A stretch of DNA of 64,000 bases from Marinobacterium weihaiense (GTDB lineage: Bacteria > Pseudomonadota > Gammaproteobacteria > Pseudomonadales > Balneatricaceae). The notes under the pieces were generated by a model that was not told the DNA's origin, did no database searches, and worked only from the letters and a program-made list of their open reading frames with translations. Position 1 is the stretch's first letter. Every line of letters starts with the position of its first letter. The stretch is from the NCBI RefSeq assembly GCF_019061305.1, contig NZ_JAHQZT010000007.1, positions 118,419-182,418 on the forward strand, given 5' to 3'. Made by a program: the position numbers and the translations under genes. Below are positions 40,953-51,534 of the stretch, piece by piece.

Positions 40953-41642
40953 ATGAAGCTGCAACATGAACTGGAGCGCTGCCTGCTGGACGGGGACTGG
41001 CTGCCTGGTCAGACGGTGCCGTCCGAACGTGAACTGATGGCGCGCTACGGTGCTTCCCGTGGCGCCGTGCGCGAGGCGCTGGCCGGCCTGAGGGCCACCG
41101 GTGCCATAGAGACCCGCCAGGGCGGGCGCAGCCGCTGCTGCAACCTGCTGGCGCCGCATTTGCAGCTGCCGTTGGCCGGGCGAGAGGATGATGTGGAGTT
41201 CCAGCTGCAGGTGCTGGAAGCCCGAGCTGCATTGGAAGGCGCCGCGGCCTGGTTTGCCGCCCGGCGTGCCAGTGATGAGGAGCTGGGGCGGCTTGATCGG
41301 GAATATCGGCGCATGTGTGCACGTGCGTCAGCGAGCGGTGGTCAGGGCGAGGGGACACTGGAAAAAGCTAAGGCGGACCTGCAGTTTCACATGCTGATCG
41401 CCCAGTCCAGCCATCATCTGCTGGTCAGTGCCTTCAGCGAGCTGTTCTACAACCGCTATTTCAACGCCATTTACAGCGTGCTGTCGCGCACGCTGGGCCG
41501 CCTGGGGCGCTATCCTGACGGCATTGCTCAGCAGCATGGCGCCATTCATCGGGCGCTGCAGGCGCGAGACGCCGAGCGGGCCCGTGAACAGGCTCAGGCA
41601 CATATCCTCTACACCCGTGACCTGCTGCGTCAGTGCCGGTAG
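40953..41642 (+). CDS. FadR-subfamily GntR regulator (LldR-like)
   Basis: A 229-aa regulator with an N-terminal winged HTH (PSERELMARYGASRGAVREALAGLRATGAI, in parts ~24-53) and an all-helical FCD domain (ARAALEGAAAWFAARRAS ~88, FHMLIAQSSHHLLVSAF ~146, metal-site-like HGAIHRAL ~198). Divergent position next to lutABC and the dyad upstream point to a lactate-sensing repressor of LldR type. ATG behind GGGAGG, chosen over a much longer open frame that runs into lutA. Confidence 0.85.
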   Translation: MKLQHELERCLLDGDWLPGQTVPSERELMARYGASRGAVREALAGLRATGAIETRQGGRSRCCNLLAPHLQLPLAGREDDVEFQLQVLEARAALEGAAAWFAARRASDEELGRLDREYRRMCARASASGGQGEGTLEKAKADLQFHMLIAQSSHHLLVSAFSELFYNRYFNAIYSVLSRTLGRLGRYPDGIAQQHGAIHRALQARDAERAREQAQAHILYTRDLLRQCR

Positions 41643-41775
41643 CGTTATGCCCTCTGCCGGCGGATAAAATGAAGCCCTGCCATCGCGCTTTCACATGCCG
41701 GTGGGTATAATCCTGCACTGAGCCGGCCGACGCCTGGTATGTGTCGATGCCTCGAGCTCCGTAACCCTATTCAAG

Positions 41776-41804
41776 AGACGTGACCTGTCGTAGGGGCCAC
41801 GTCT
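41776..41804 (+). promoter_or_regulatory. Hairpin in the thrS leader
   Basis: AGACGTG/CACGTCT arms separated by 15 nt, with two further G-C pairs possible after a mismatch. The stem ends 19 nt before the thrS ATG. In E. coli thrS is autoregulated by ThrRS binding leader stems that mimic tRNA-Thr; whether this stem serves that role is unknown. No Thr CGU/GGU/UGU anticodon-like loop is obvious. Confidence 0.3.
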
Positions 41805-41823
41805 GACAATCAAGGAATTTTCC

Positions 41824-43740
41824 ATGCCTGTCATTACACTTCCGGATGCGAGCACACGCACCTTCAATCACCCCGTTACCGTTCACGATGTGGCGGCCGA
41901 TATCGGCACCGGTCTGGCCAAGGCGGCGCTGGCCGGCAAGGTCAACGGCGAACTGGTCGATACCAGCTACCTGATCGAAGAGGACGTGGATCTGGCAATC
42001 GTCACGGCGCGTGATGAAGACGGCCTGGAAGTGATCCGTCACTCCTGTGCTCACCTGATGGCGATGGCCGTACAGGAGCTGTTCCCGGGTGCCCAGGTGA
42101 CCATCGGTCCGGTCATCAATGACGGCTTCTACTACGATTTCGCCTACGAGCGTGCGTTCACGCCGGAAGATCTGGAAAAGATCGAAGCGCGCATGAACCA
42201 GCTGGCCAAGGAAAACTTGCCGGTGTCCCGTTCCATCATGGAGCGTGCGGACGCGATCAAGCTGTTCGAAGGCATGGGCGAGAAATACAAGGTCGAGATT
42301 ATTGACTCCATTCCGGGCGAAGAGCCGCTGTCGTTCTATCAGCAGGGCGAGTTCATCGACCTTTGCCGTGGCCCGCACGTGCCATCGACTGGTCATATCA
42401 AGGCGTTCAAACTGATGAGCGTGGCCGGTGCCTACTGGCGTGGTGACTCCAAGAACGAGATGCTGCAGCGTATCTACGGCACTGCCTGGGGTGATAAGAA
42501 GGCGCTCAAGGCGCACCTGCATCGCCTGGAAGAAGCCGAGAAACGTGATCATCGCAAGCTGGGCAAGCAGCTGAACCTGTTTCATATGCAGGAAGAAGCG
42601 CCGGGCATGGTGTTTTGGCACCCGAACGGCTGGACCCTGTACCAGCAGATCGAACAGTACATGCGCACCAAGCAGCGTCAGCACGGCTACCAGGAGATCA
42701 AGACGCCGCAGGTGGTGGAGCGTACCCTGTGGGAAAAATCCGGCCACTGGGGCAAGTTCCAGGAGCAGATGTTTACTACACACTCCGAGAGCCGAGACTT
42801 TGCCATCAAGCCGATGAACTGCCCGTGCCACGTACAGGTGTTCAACCAGGGCCTGCGTTCCTATCGTGACCTGCCGCTGCGCCTGGCTGAATTCGGTTCC
42901 TGTCACCGCAACGAGCCGTCCGGTTCCCTGCACGGCATCATGCGTGTGCGTGGTTTTGTGCAGGATGACGCACATATCTTCTGCGCCGAGGACTCCATTC
43001 AGACAGAAGTGGCCGCGTTCATCGATTTTCTGCACGAAGTCTACGCCGATTTCGGCTTCACCGACATCATTTACAAGCTGTCCACTCGTCCGGAAGAGCG
43101 TGTTGGTTCCGACGAGAGCTGGGACAAGGCGGAAAAGGCCTTGGCCGATGCGTTGAATACAGCCGGCCTGGATTGGGAAGAACTGCCGGGCGAAGGGGCT
43201 TTCTACGGCCCGAAAATCGAATTCTCGCTGCGTGACTGCCTGGACCGTGTCTGGCAGTGCGGTACCATTCAGGTAGACTTTTCGATGCCGGGCCGCCTAG
43301 GCGCCCAGTTTGTCAACGAGCATGGCGAGCGTGAGACGCCGGTGATGCTGCACCGTGCGATTCTGGGCTCATTCGAGCGCTTCATCGGTATTCTGATCGA
43401 GCACTACGCGGGTGCGTTGCCGGTATGGCTGTCGCCGCTGCAGGCGGTCGTGATGAATATCACCGACAATCAGGCCGATTACTGTCGCGAACTGGCAGAA
43501 AAACTCGAAAAAGCGGGTCTGCGAGCCACTGCGGACTTGAGAAACGAGAAAATCGGCTTTAAAATCCGTGAACGTACTCTGCAGAAAGTTCCCTACCTGC
43601 TTGTGGTAGGTGATAAAGAGGTCGAGTCAAAATCCGTTGCAGTGCGTACGCGCTCCGGTGAAGACTTGGGTACGATGTCGGCCGACGCGCTGGTGGATCA
43701 GCTGGTTCAAGAAGTGACGCGCAAGGGCCGCCAGGCATAA
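41824..43740 (+). CDS. thrS: Threonyl-tRNA synthetase
   Basis: A 638-aa class II synthetase with the usual order: TGS domain (1-62), editing domain with SCAHLMAMA (~74) and [15 protein letters not shown] (~178-192), catalytic core with motif 2 [21 protein letters not shown] in parts (~358-378), NCPCHVQVF (~333) and motif 3 [19 protein letters not shown] (in parts), then the anticodon-binding domain. Full length. Start behind AAGGA. It heads the thrS-infC-rpmI-rplT block typical of gammaproteobacteria. Confidence 0.98.
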   Translation: MPVITLPDASTRTFNHPVTVHDVAADIGTGLAKAALAGKVNGELVDTSYLIEEDVDLAIVTARDEDGLEVIRHSCAHLMAMAVQELFPGAQVTIGPVINDGFYYDFAYERAFTPEDLEKIEARMNQLAKENLPVSRSIMERADAIKLFEGMGEKYKVEIIDSIPGEEPLSFYQQGEFIDLCRGPHVPSTGHIKAFKLMSVAGAYWRGDSKNEMLQRIYGTAWGDKKALKAHLHRLEEAEKRDHRKLGKQLNLFHMQEEAPGMVFWHPNGWTLYQQIEQYMRTKQRQHGYQEIKTPQVVERTLWEKSGHWGKFQEQMFTTHSESRDFAIKPMNCPCHVQVFNQGLRSYRDLPLRLAEFGSCHRNEPSGSLHGIMRVRGFVQDDAHIFCAEDSIQTEVAAFIDFLHEVYADFGFTDIIYKLSTRPEERVGSDESWDKAEKALADALNTAGLDWEELPGEGAFYGPKIEFSLRDCLDRVWQCGTIQVDFSMPGRLGAQFVNEHGERETPVMLHRAILGSFERFIGILIEHYAGALPVWLSPLQAVVMNITDNQADYCRELAEKLEKAGLRATADLRNEKIGFKIRERTLQKVPYLLVVGDKEVESKSVAVRTRSGEDLGTMSADALVDQLVQEVTRKGRQA

Positions 43741-43763
43741 TAAAATCGTCAGGAGATAAAGCT

Positions 43764-44300
43764 ATCAGGCGTGATAACAGACGTGGTGGCCGTGCGCCAC
43801 TGCCGCCGATCAATGAAAATATTCGTGCTTCCGAGTGCCGCTTGATTGGTGCGGATGGTAACCAGATCGGTGTTGTTTCGATTTCAGAAGCTCTTGAGCA
43901 CGCTCAGGAAGCCGAACTTGACCTGGTTCAGATCTCGGATTCTGATCCCATTGTCTGCAAGATCATGGACTATGGTAAGCATCAGTACGAGCTGAAGAAG
44001 AAAGCAAATGAGGCGAAGAAAAAGCAGTCTCAGATGCAGGTCAAAGAAGTGAAATTCCGTCCGGGTACGGAAGAAGGGGATTATCAGGTAAAACTGCGCA
44101 ACCTGATACGTTTCCTTGAAGCCGGGGATAAGGGCAAGGTTACCTTGCGCTTCCGTGGCCGTGAGATGGCTCACCAGGAGCTGGGCATGCAGTTGATGCA
44201 GCGGATCGAAAAGGATCTGGTTGAAATCTGTACTGTTGAACAGCGTCCGAAAATGGAAGGTCGTCAAATGGTCATGGTGCTAGCCCCGAAAAAGAAATAG
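43764..44300 (+). CDS. infC: Translation initiation factor IF-3, AUC start
   Basis: IF-3, 178 aa, which binds the 30S subunit and proofreads the start codon. The protein reads [39 protein letters not shown] and, toward the end, [17 protein letters not shown]. The family N-terminus lies upstream of any ATG, GTG or TTG: the only codon at the right distance (8 nt) from AGGAG is ATC at 43764. E. coli infC uses the rare AUU and is thereby autoregulated by IF-3; AUC here should work the same way (inference). The frame follows thrS after 23 bp. Confidence 0.92.
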   Translation: MRRDNRRGGRAPLPPINENIRASECRLIGADGNQIGVVSISEALEHAQEAELDLVQISDSDPIVCKIMDYGKHQYELKKKANEAKKKQSQMQVKEVKFRPGTEEGDYQVKLRNLIRFLEAGDKGKVTLRFRGREMAHQELGMQLMQRIEKDLVEICTVEQRPKMEGRQMVMVLAPKKK

Positions 44301-44316
44301 TCACCCGACTGCACAA

Positions 44317-44356
44317 ACCCGGTACCGCTCACAACGTGAGCTGTGTGCCGGGTTTT
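44317..44356 (+). terminator. Long hairpin with T-run between infC and rpmI
   Basis: Outer stem ACCCGGTAC/GTGCCGGGT (9 bp, one G-T) and inner stem GCTCAC/GTGAGC around loop AAC, followed by TTTT. It can act as a partial terminator that lowers or adjusts rpmI-rplT transcription. In E. coli, L20 represses rpmI-rplT through structures in this same position, so it may be a control element instead. Confidence 0.55.
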
Positions 44357-44407
44357 GTTATTTGTCAGAGGTTGGCTCATTAACAAACGAATGCGTGGAG
44401 AAAGTTA

Positions 44408-44602
44408 ATGCCTAAGATTAAAACTGTCCGCGGTGCGGCAAAGCGTTTCAAGAAAACTGCTAATGGCGTCAAGCACAAGCAGGCCTTCAAAAGCCACATT
44501 CTGACCAAGAAAAGCACCAAGCGTAAGCGTCAGCTGCGCCCGATGCTGCAGGTTCATGCTGCTGACCAGGCTCTGGTTAAGCGCATGCTGCCGTATCTGT
44601 AA
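44408..44602 (+). CDS. rpmI: 50S ribosomal protein L35
   Basis: A 64-aa, highly basic L35: [20 protein letters not shown], then [17 protein letters not shown]. Usual length. ATG preceded by GGAGAAAGTTA. Between infC and rplT as in most gammaproteobacteria. Confidence 0.98.
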   Translation: MPKIKTVRGAAKRFKKTANGVKHKQAFKSHILTKKSTKRKRQLRPMLQVHAADQALVKRMLPYL

Positions 44603-44646
44603 ATCTCTCTCGGTCATTATTTAGTTTTTATTAAGAAGGAAATGCT

Positions 44647-45003
44647 ATGCCTCGCGTAAAACGTGGTGTACAGGCTCGCGCCCGTCACAAGAAGATTCTG
44701 AAACAGGCTAAAGGTTACTACGGTGCTCGCAGCCGTGTGTTCCGAGTAGCCAAACAGGCCGTCATCAAAGCTGGTCAGTATGCATACCGTGACCGCCGTC
44801 AGCGTAAGCGTCAGTTCCGCGCTCTGTGGATTGCACGTATCAATGCTGCCGCACGCATCAACGGTCTGTCCTACAGTCGCTTCATCGCCGGCCTGAAAAA
44901 AGCTCAGATCGAAATCGACCGTAAAGTTCTGGCTGACCTGGCTGTATACGAGCAGGCTGCCTTTGCTGCGGTTGTCGAAAAGGCTAAAGCTGCACTGGCG
45001 TAA
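44647..45003 (+). CDS. rplT: 50S ribosomal protein L20
   Basis: A 118-aa L20: [40 protein letters not shown] and the C-terminal [16 protein letters not shown] [16 protein letters not shown]. Binds 23S rRNA early in assembly and, in E. coli, its own mRNA. Start behind AAGGAAA. Followed by a strong terminator before pheS. Confidence 0.98.
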   Translation: MPRVKRGVQARARHKKILKQAKGYYGARSRVFRVAKQAVIKAGQYAYRDRRQRKRQFRALWIARINAAARINGLSYSRFIAGLKKAQIEIDRKVLADLAVYEQAAFAAVVEKAKAALA

Positions 45004-45072
45004 CCCCACCGATTGGTAGGGATGGACGACATGCCCCGTTACAATTGTACGGACCTTGTCGCCCACACATGA

Positions 45073-46113
<1,041 letters not shown>

Positions 46114-46152
46114 GACGACAACGCACACAAACAGATTTTTCAGGAAAGCAGC

Positions 46153-48528
46153 ATGAAATTCAGTGAACAGTGGTTGCGCGAGCTGGTCCAGCCGCAGATC
46201 GGAACTCAGGAACTGGCGGATCAGCTGAGTCTGTCCGGCCTTGAAGTGGATGGTGTCGAAGGTGTTGCCGGTGATTTTACCGGTGTGGTCGTGGGCGAGA
46301 TCCTGACCGCCGAACAGCACCCCAACGCCGACAAACTGCAGGTCTGTAAGGTCAGCGACGGCGAACAGACGGTACAGGTGGTGTGCGGTGCGCCCAATGC
46401 CCGTGCCGGTCTGAAAACGGCCTTTGCCCGTGTGGGTGCGGTGTTGCCGGGCAACTTCAAGATCAAGAAAGCCAAACTGCGTCAGGTCGAGTCTTTCGGC
46501 ATGCTCTGTGCCGAAGACGAACTGGGCCTGTCCGAGGATCACGGTGGCATCATGGAGCTGGCGGCCGATGCGCCGGTGGGCTCGGATATCCGTGAATACC
46601 TCAACCTGAACGACAAGATCATCGATGTCGACCTGACACCGAACCGTGGCGACTGTCTGAGCATCGCCGGCATGGCCCGTGAAGTGGGTGTGCTGAACAA
46701 GGCGGCGGTGACGGAAGTCGAAGCGCCGGCCGTGGCGCCGGTGATCGATGACCGCTTCGAGGTGGAACTGGTTGATGGTCATGCCTGCCCGCGTTACCTG
46801 GGCCGCGTGATCCGCAACATCAACCCGGGTGTCGCCACGCCGCTGTGGATGCAGGAAAAACTGCGCCGTTCCGGTGTGCGCAGCATCGATCCGGTGGTCG
46901 ATGTGACCAACTATGTGCTGCTGGAGCTGGGTCAGCCGATGCATGCCTTCGACCTGAAAAAGCTCGACAGCGGCATCAAGGTGCGTCTGGCAGAAGAGGG
47001 CGAGAAACTGAGCCTGCTCGATGGCCAGGAAGTCGAACTCAACGCTGATACGCTGGTGATCGCCGATGCCAAGGGCCCCGTAGCCATGGCCGGCATCATG
47101 GGCGGTGAACCGACGTCGGTGACCGACCAGACCCGTGATATCTTCCTGGAAAGCGCCTTCTTTGCACCGCTGGCGATCGCTGGTCGTGCGCGCAGCTATG
47201 GTCTTCACACCGATTCTTCGCACCGCTTCGAGCGTGGTGTTGACTGGCAGCTGCAGCGCAAGGCGATCGAGCGCGCCACTGCACTATTGCTGGACATCGT
47301 TGGCGGCGAGCCCGGCCCGGTGATTGAGGCGGTAAACGAAGCCGAACTGCCGGCCGTTGAGCAGGTTCACCTGCGTCACGCCAAAGTCACTGCCGTACTG
47401 GCGCTGGAGATCCCGGCGGCCGAGATCGAAGAGATCCTGACCCGTCTGGGCATGCAGCTGGACAAGATCGAGGATGGCTGGAAGGTCACCGTACCGAGCT
47501 ACCGTTTTGATATCAGCATCGAAGTGGATCTGATCGAAGAGATCGCCCGCGTGTACGGCTACAACAACCTGCCGGTCCACACGCCGACCGCCAAGCTGCC
47601 GATCCCGCCCATCGCCGAAGCACGCCAGACGCTGCAGTCCCTGCGCCGTCATCTGGTGGCTCGTGGCTATCAGGAAGCGATTACCTACAGCTTTATCGAA
47701 GCCGAGCTGCAGAAATCGTTCGATGATCAGCACGAGGCGATCGCCCTGGCCAACCCGATCTCTGCCGAGATGGCAGTGATGCGCACCACCCTGTGGCCGG
47801 GCCTAACGAAAGCCCTGCAGTATAACCAGCATCGTCAGCAGAGCCGTGTGCGCCTGTTCGAGACTGGTCAGCGCTTCCTGCCCAAGGACGACGAGCTGGT
47901 ACAGGAAAACGTGATTGCCGGCATTCTGGCCGGCAACCGTGATGCCGAAGGCTGGACCGCCGGTAAGGACAAGCTGGACTTCTTCGATGCCAAGGGTGAC
48001 CTGGAATCCCTGCTGGCACTGGGCGGCTGCGCCGATCAATTCAGCTTTGTCGCCGATCGCCATGTGGCGCTGCACCCGGGCCAGACCGCACGTATCGAGC
48101 GCAACGGCGAAACCGTCGGTTACATCGGTGCGCTGCACCCGTCACTGGTCAAGCAGCTGGATCTGAACGGACCGGTCTATCTGTTTGAAGTGAATCAGGA
48201 TGCGGTCACCGGCGGCAAGCTGCCGCGTTTCAGTTCACTGTCCAAGTTCCCTGAGTCGCGTCGTGATCTGGCGGTGGTGGCGGATCAGGCAACGTCTTTC
48301 GAAGCGATTCGTCAGGTAGTGGAAGCCGAGGCGGGCGAGTTCCTCAAACAGGTCACCCTGTTTGACGTCTATCAGGGCCAAGGTATTGAACCGGGACGAA
48401 AAAGTCTGGCACTGGGCTTGACCTGGCAGCACCCATCGCGCACTCTTAATGAAGATGAAATCAACAGTGCCGTCAGTGCCGTTGTTTCTGCACTCCGCGA
48501 GCGCTGTGGTGCGATGCTGCGAGAGTAA
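46153..48528 (+). CDS. pheT: Phenylalanyl-tRNA synthetase beta subunit
   Basis: A 791-aa subunit with the normal domain order: N-terminal [12 protein letters not shown], tRNA-binding EMAP domain ([20 protein letters not shown] ~50-69), B3/4 editing domain with [20 protein letters not shown] (in parts ~250), B5 domain, and the C-terminal FDX-ACB domain ([15 protein letters not shown] ~697). Starts 39 bp after pheS, same operon. Confidence 0.97.
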   Translation: MKFSEQWLRELVQPQIGTQELADQLSLSGLEVDGVEGVAGDFTGVVVGEILTAEQHPNADKLQVCKVSDGEQTVQVVCGAPNARAGLKTAFARVGAVLPGNFKIKKAKLRQVESFGMLCAEDELGLSEDHGGIMELAADAPVGSDIREYLNLNDKIIDVDLTPNRGDCLSIAGMAREVGVLNKAAVTEVEAPAVAPVIDDRFEVELVDGHACPRYLGRVIRNINPGVATPLWMQEKLRRSGVRSIDPVVDVTNYVLLELGQPMHAFDLKKLDSGIKVRLAEEGEKLSLLDGQEVELNADTLVIADAKGPVAMAGIMGGEPTSVTDQTRDIFLESAFFAPLAIAGRARSYGLHTDSSHRFERGVDWQLQRKAIERATALLLDIVGGEPGPVIEAVNEAELPAVEQVHLRHAKVTAVLALEIPAAEIEEILTRLGMQLDKIEDGWKVTVPSYRFDISIEVDLIEEIARVYGYNNLPVHTPTAKLPIPPIAEARQTLQSLRRHLVARGYQEAITYSFIEAELQKSFDDQHEAIALANPISAEMAVMRTTLWPGLTKALQYNQHRQQSRVRLFETGQRFLPKDDELVQENVIAGILAGNRDAEGWTAGKDKLDFFDAKGDLESLLALGGCADQFSFVADRHVALHPGQTARIERNGETVGYIGALHPSLVKQLDLNGPVYLFEVNQDAVTGGKLPRFSSLSKFPESRRDLAVVADQATSFEAIRQVVEAEAGEFLKQVTLFDVYQGQGIEPGRKSLALGLTWQHPSRTLNEDEINSAVSAVVSALRERCGAMLRE

Positions 48529-48548
48529 TCATAAACGGGGTGACCAAC

Positions 48549-48860
48549 ATGAGCTCGTTGACCAAAGCCGATATGGCCGAGCGCCTCTACGATGAGGTGG
48601 GCCTGAACAAGCGTGAAGCCAAGGATATGGTGGATTCCTTCTTTGATGAGATCCGAGCCAGCCTGGCGCACAACGAGCAAGTGAAACTCTCCGGTTTCGG
48701 TAATTTCGACCTGCGCGACAAGCGTGAACGCCCGGGTCGAAACCCCAAAACCGGCGAGGAGGTCCCCATTTCTGCCCGCCGGGTGGTGACCTTCCGCCCG
48801 GGGCAGAAACTCAAAGAGCGTGTGGAGATTCATGCCGGAAACCAGCCAGACAACGTCTGA
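48549..48860 (+). CDS. ihfA: Integration host factor alpha subunit
   Basis: A 103-aa HU/IHF-family DNA-bending protein: [20 protein letters not shown] at the N-terminus and the DNA-binding arm [20 protein letters not shown], which contains the family GRNPKTGE signature with the intercalating Pro. The position after pheT identifies the alpha subunit. Start ATG rather than a GTG three codons earlier. The MerR-type gene overlaps its end. Confidence 0.96.
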   Translation: MSSLTKADMAERLYDEVGLNKREAKDMVDSFFDEIRASLAHNEQVKLSGFGNFDLRDKRERPGRNPKTGEEVPISARRVVTFRPGQKLKERVEIHAGNQPDNV

Positions 48861-49191
48861 ACTGGGCACTATCCCTTCCAAGCGTTATTTCACCATTGGT
48901 GAAGCCGCTGAGCTTTGTCAGCTCAAACCCCATGTACTGAGATACTGGGAGCAGGAGTTCGATCAGATTCAGCCGGTTAAGCGCAGCAATCGACGTTACT
49001 ATCAACATCAAGATCTGCTGCTGTTGCGTCAGATCCGCAGTCTGCTGCATGAGCAGGGTTACACCATTGCCGGTGCACGCCAGTGGCTTGCCGGTGATAC
49101 GGCTGGCGACGATGCCGCCCGTTATCGCCAGTTGCTGCGTCAGACTATCAGCGAGCTGGAAGAGATTCAGGCATTGCTGCGGTCATGCTAG
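48832..49191 (+). CDS. MerR-type transcriptional regulator
   Basis: A 119-aa small MerR regulator: [23 protein letters not shown] (~19-38) with [20 protein letters not shown] and a short helical dimerisation tail, no effector domain. Such a gene follows ihfA in many gammaproteobacteria; target unknown. It overlaps ihfA by 29 bp, so co-translation is likely. Last gene before the tRNA. Confidence 0.9.
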   Translation: MPETSQTTSELGTIPSKRYFTIGEAAELCQLKPHVLRYWEQEFDQIQPVKRSNRRYYQHQDLLLLRQIRSLLHEQGYTIAGARQWLAGDTAGDDAARYRQLLRQTISELEEIQALLRSC

Positions 49192-49318
49192 CGGTTTACC
49201 TGTGTTAAGTCACACAGGGGCCAGCGTTTTCAAAAAGGTTTCGAAAAAGCTTCCATTTATCAAAACGTTGGGGTAATATTTGCATCCTCTTCAGAGCTGA
49301 TCTTTCAGCTCTCATCGT

Positions 49319-49395
49319 CGGGGCGTAGCGCAGTCTGGTAGCGCACCTGCATGGGGTGCAGGGGGTCGCAGGTTCAAATCCTGCCGTCCCGACCA
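49319..49395 (+). tRNA. tRNA-Pro (GGG)
   Basis: A 77-nt cloverleaf: acceptor CGGGGCG/CGTCCCG (one G-U), D arm GCGC/GCGC, anticodon arm CCTGC/GCAGG with loop ATGGGGT (anticodon GGG at 49353-49355), T arm GCAGG/CCTGC with TTCAAAT, encoded CCA. A -10-like TAATAT lies at 49274. tRNA 3' ends are common integration sites, and accessory DNA starts right after it here. Confidence 0.97.
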
Positions 49396-49416
49396 TTTAA
49401 AACAAGTAGTTAGAAG

Positions 49417-49438
49417 AATCGCCGCTTGGCGATTTTTT
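49417..49438 (+). terminator. Intrinsic terminator after tRNA-Pro
   Basis: Stem AATCGCC/GGCGATT, loop GCTT, followed by six T. It starts 22 bp after the CCA end. Confidence 0.9.
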
Positions 49439-49439
49439 C

Positions 49440-49734
49440 GTTTCTGGCAGCTGTGACCGTTCTGGTTGCCACTCGGTTGCCGTTTGCAACTTGCTTGCTG
49501 AACTATCCCGCATCTACTTCTCAATGCCTGGGCCTGGTTGCCGGTGACATGTCGTGCTGTCTGAAATACTCTCGATCTATACTCATCACCAAGCAGGAGT
49601 TACCCCATAACGGCAGCTTCGCGCAGTCAAACACCAGTGACTGTCTGCGCAATGAACATGGGGCAATTGTCCAGCAGCCTGTTGGACAACCTTGGCATGT
49701 AGGCACCATTACAAACGATAACAGGCAGCAGCTC
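49440..49734. other. Gap between tRNA-Pro terminator and the 76-aa gene
   Basis: About 295 bp without a gene I would defend, although one frame stays open across it. It holds an inverted repeat TTGTCCA/TGGACAA (49667-49689) and no copy of the tRNA 3' end. The composition is less GC-rich than the core genes upstream. A promoter for the next small gene probably lies here. Confidence 0.4.
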
Positions 49735-49750
49735 GGCACTAACAAGTGCC
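49735..49750. promoter_or_regulatory. Dyad just upstream of the 76-aa gene
   Basis: Perfect GGCACT-AACA-AGTGCC directly before the ribosome site (GGGAGG) of the next gene. It is well placed to be an operator or a translation-control hairpin. No protein assigned. Confidence 0.4.
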
Positions 49751-49767
49751 AACAGGGAGGTATCACT

Positions 49768-49998
49768 ATGGCGGCATCCAGTGCGGACCTTGCGCCAGCA
49801 AGTCTAAGTGTTGAGGGGAAGGCTGATCTGGCTCGCTGGATTGAGCTGGACCGGCAACATAAGCAGCTTACTGAACAGCTCCAGCCCTGTAATGGTCCCG
49901 GCCATGAAATTAGCAGGCAGCTTGAATTGCTGTGGCATGAGAAGGCATTGCTGGCAGATCGGCTATTGTCGGTGCTGGCTCTTCAGTTGGCAGAGTAG
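49768..49998 (+). CDS. Small island protein, unknown function (76 aa)
   Basis: A 76-aa, acidic, helical protein: MAASSADLAPASLSVEGKAD, then ARWIELDRQHKQLTEQLQ and a Leu/Ala-rich end LLADRLLSVLALQLAE. Heptad-like spacing suggests a coiled coil. Strong GGGAGG ribosome site 7 bp before ATG. First gene after tRNA-Pro and immediately before the repeat tract. No family recognised. Alternative: a longer frame starting upstream, which lacks a ribosome site. Confidence 0.6.
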   Translation: MAASSADLAPASLSVEGKADLARWIELDRQHKQLTEQLQPCNGPGHEISRQLELLWHEKALLADRLLSVLALQLAE

Positions 49999-50104
49999 AT
50001 AGAGCTGTGAAGGCAGCTCGGCACAAGCACTGACACGGTATCGTATCCCGCCGTGGCCATGCCCTGTTGCGTTCGAGTGCAACGGTGTTGCGCCATGCCC
50101 TTGT

Positions 50105-50430
50105 TTCCATGGATACCCGTCTGGATACCAGATTAGTGGATACCGGGCCGCTCGTGCGCTTGAGGGTGTTTCCTTCAAAGGAAACGGTGTTTCCATCCGT
50201 GCGCATGGAGGTGTTAACTCCGGTGTTAACTTCGACTGTTAACCATGCCGGTGCGCCCCTGGATACATGCCGATTTGCTGCGTACCTCTCTGCGTACTTT
50301 ACCCATTACTGTTTTGTAGTGGGGCAGCTGGGGCAGTGGGGCAGTAGCTCTACAAGTCCCGTAAATACTGACCTCCCGGCGCTGTCCATTGTGCCCCACC
50401 TGATTATGGGCACTGGGGCAGCTGGGGCAA
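50105..50430. repeat. Clusters of short direct repeats with ~12-bp spacing
   Basis: Successive groups of a 6-7-mer, each group different: GGATACC at 50111, 50123, 50138; GTTTCC at 50168 and 50189 with inverted GGAAAC at 50180; GTTAAC at 50213, 50225, 50238; TGCGTAC at 50279, 50291; GGGGCAG at 50321, 50330, 50338, with related GGGGCA at 50415, 50424. Most spacings are 12-15 bp; the GGGGCAG cluster is tighter (8-9 bp). No gene with a convincing start is present. Confidence 0.8.
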
Positions 50431-50997
50431 TTACTCTCAATGTGCTGGCGCTACTCCTCATTCAGCAGTTAACACCCGGCCAGATTCTGATCTGGTAATG
50501 CCGCTGGTCAGTAGGGTGCCCAATTCGTTCACCCTGTTATCTGCCGTCGTGTTCTGCGACGGGTGCTTGAGTGATCTGATTCAGGGGTGTCGCGTTTCGC
50601 TACCCCCTTGCCGGTAGAGTCTCTGAAGACGGTATTTCACCGTATCCAGCGCCAGCACTGGCCTGGTTCGTCCTGTGCGCTCATTTCGTGCCAGCATACC
50701 CGCAACAGATCGGCGCTCTGGTGGCCTTCTGGTAACTTCCCCCATTGGGGGATGTTGCGGCGTTCTGTTCGGTTCCTCAGCTTGAGCGAACGGGCCGGTA
50801 GTCCTGCGGCATCAGTTTAACTTCCTGCGGTGAGGGAGTTGGTTCCGGGCTTTTACCCCATTGGGGGAAAAGGCACTGCTGGATAATCAGTAGTGGTGGC
50901 CGGACAGCAGGTGTGTTGCTGGCGGGTTGGTTGGCGGGTTGCTGTTTCACTCCCGGCCCCGTGAATACTTGGCCTCTGGTGGGTTGATTGGTGTGTC

Positions 50998-51029
50998 GGC
51001 TGGAGTGTTGCCGGGATTCCGGTATCGGT
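50998..51029. repeat. 32-bp exact direct repeat, copy 1
   Basis: GGCTGGAGTGTTGCCGGG... through GGTATCGGT, identical over 32 bp to 51503-51534. Part of a larger, diverged duplicated block that also shares TTTCACTCCCGGCCC (50945 and 51358). Confidence 0.9.
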
Positions 51030-51502
51030 TACTCAATCTGAGGTAATGGATCGTTTCCATCACTGGTGGCTTTTACCCAGTATCGGGTATTTCTCTACCC
51101 GGAATTGGGTAATCAGGCACCCTTCACAGTAGTAAGGGCAACCCTGAAAGCTGGCGCAATATCGGCGCTGGCTCCGGGTATCCCCAAATCTGGGGAAGCC
51201 CGTTCGGATTTCAAATCTATGCCGGACCGCTCCCGAAATATCGGTAACGTCCTCAATCTGAGGAAGTTGGTATTCCAAGCCCCCAGTGGGGTATGGGCAT
51301 TGCTGAATAACCAGCAGTGGTGGCAGGGCAATAGGTGTGTCGATAGGTGTGTCACAGTTTCACTCCCGGCCCGGTAAACACTTGGTCTTCAGCGTGTCGT
51401 TTTGCGTGTCGGTAGGTGTGTTGCTGGTGTGTTGGAAGGTGTGTTGCTGTTTCGCCCTTGGCCTTGTGACCACTCGGCCTCTGGCGTGTTGATCAGCGTG
51501 TT

Positions 51503-51534
51503 GGCTGGAGTGTTGCCGGGATTCCGGTATCGGT
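51503..51534. repeat. 32-bp exact direct repeat, copy 2
   Basis: Second identical copy, 505 bp from the first. Each copy is preceded by GTGTG/GTGTT-type repeats and followed by a different set of dyads, so a conserved module alternates with variable ones. Confidence 0.9.

Noticed and set aside
49319..49395. Phage-type attachment duplication of the tRNA-Pro 3' end
   Set aside because: No second copy of the tRNA 3' end and no integrase are in the window.
50067..50498. 143-codon open frame in the repeat tract
   Set aside because: No ribosome site, composed of the short repeats themselves, and no protein-like pattern.
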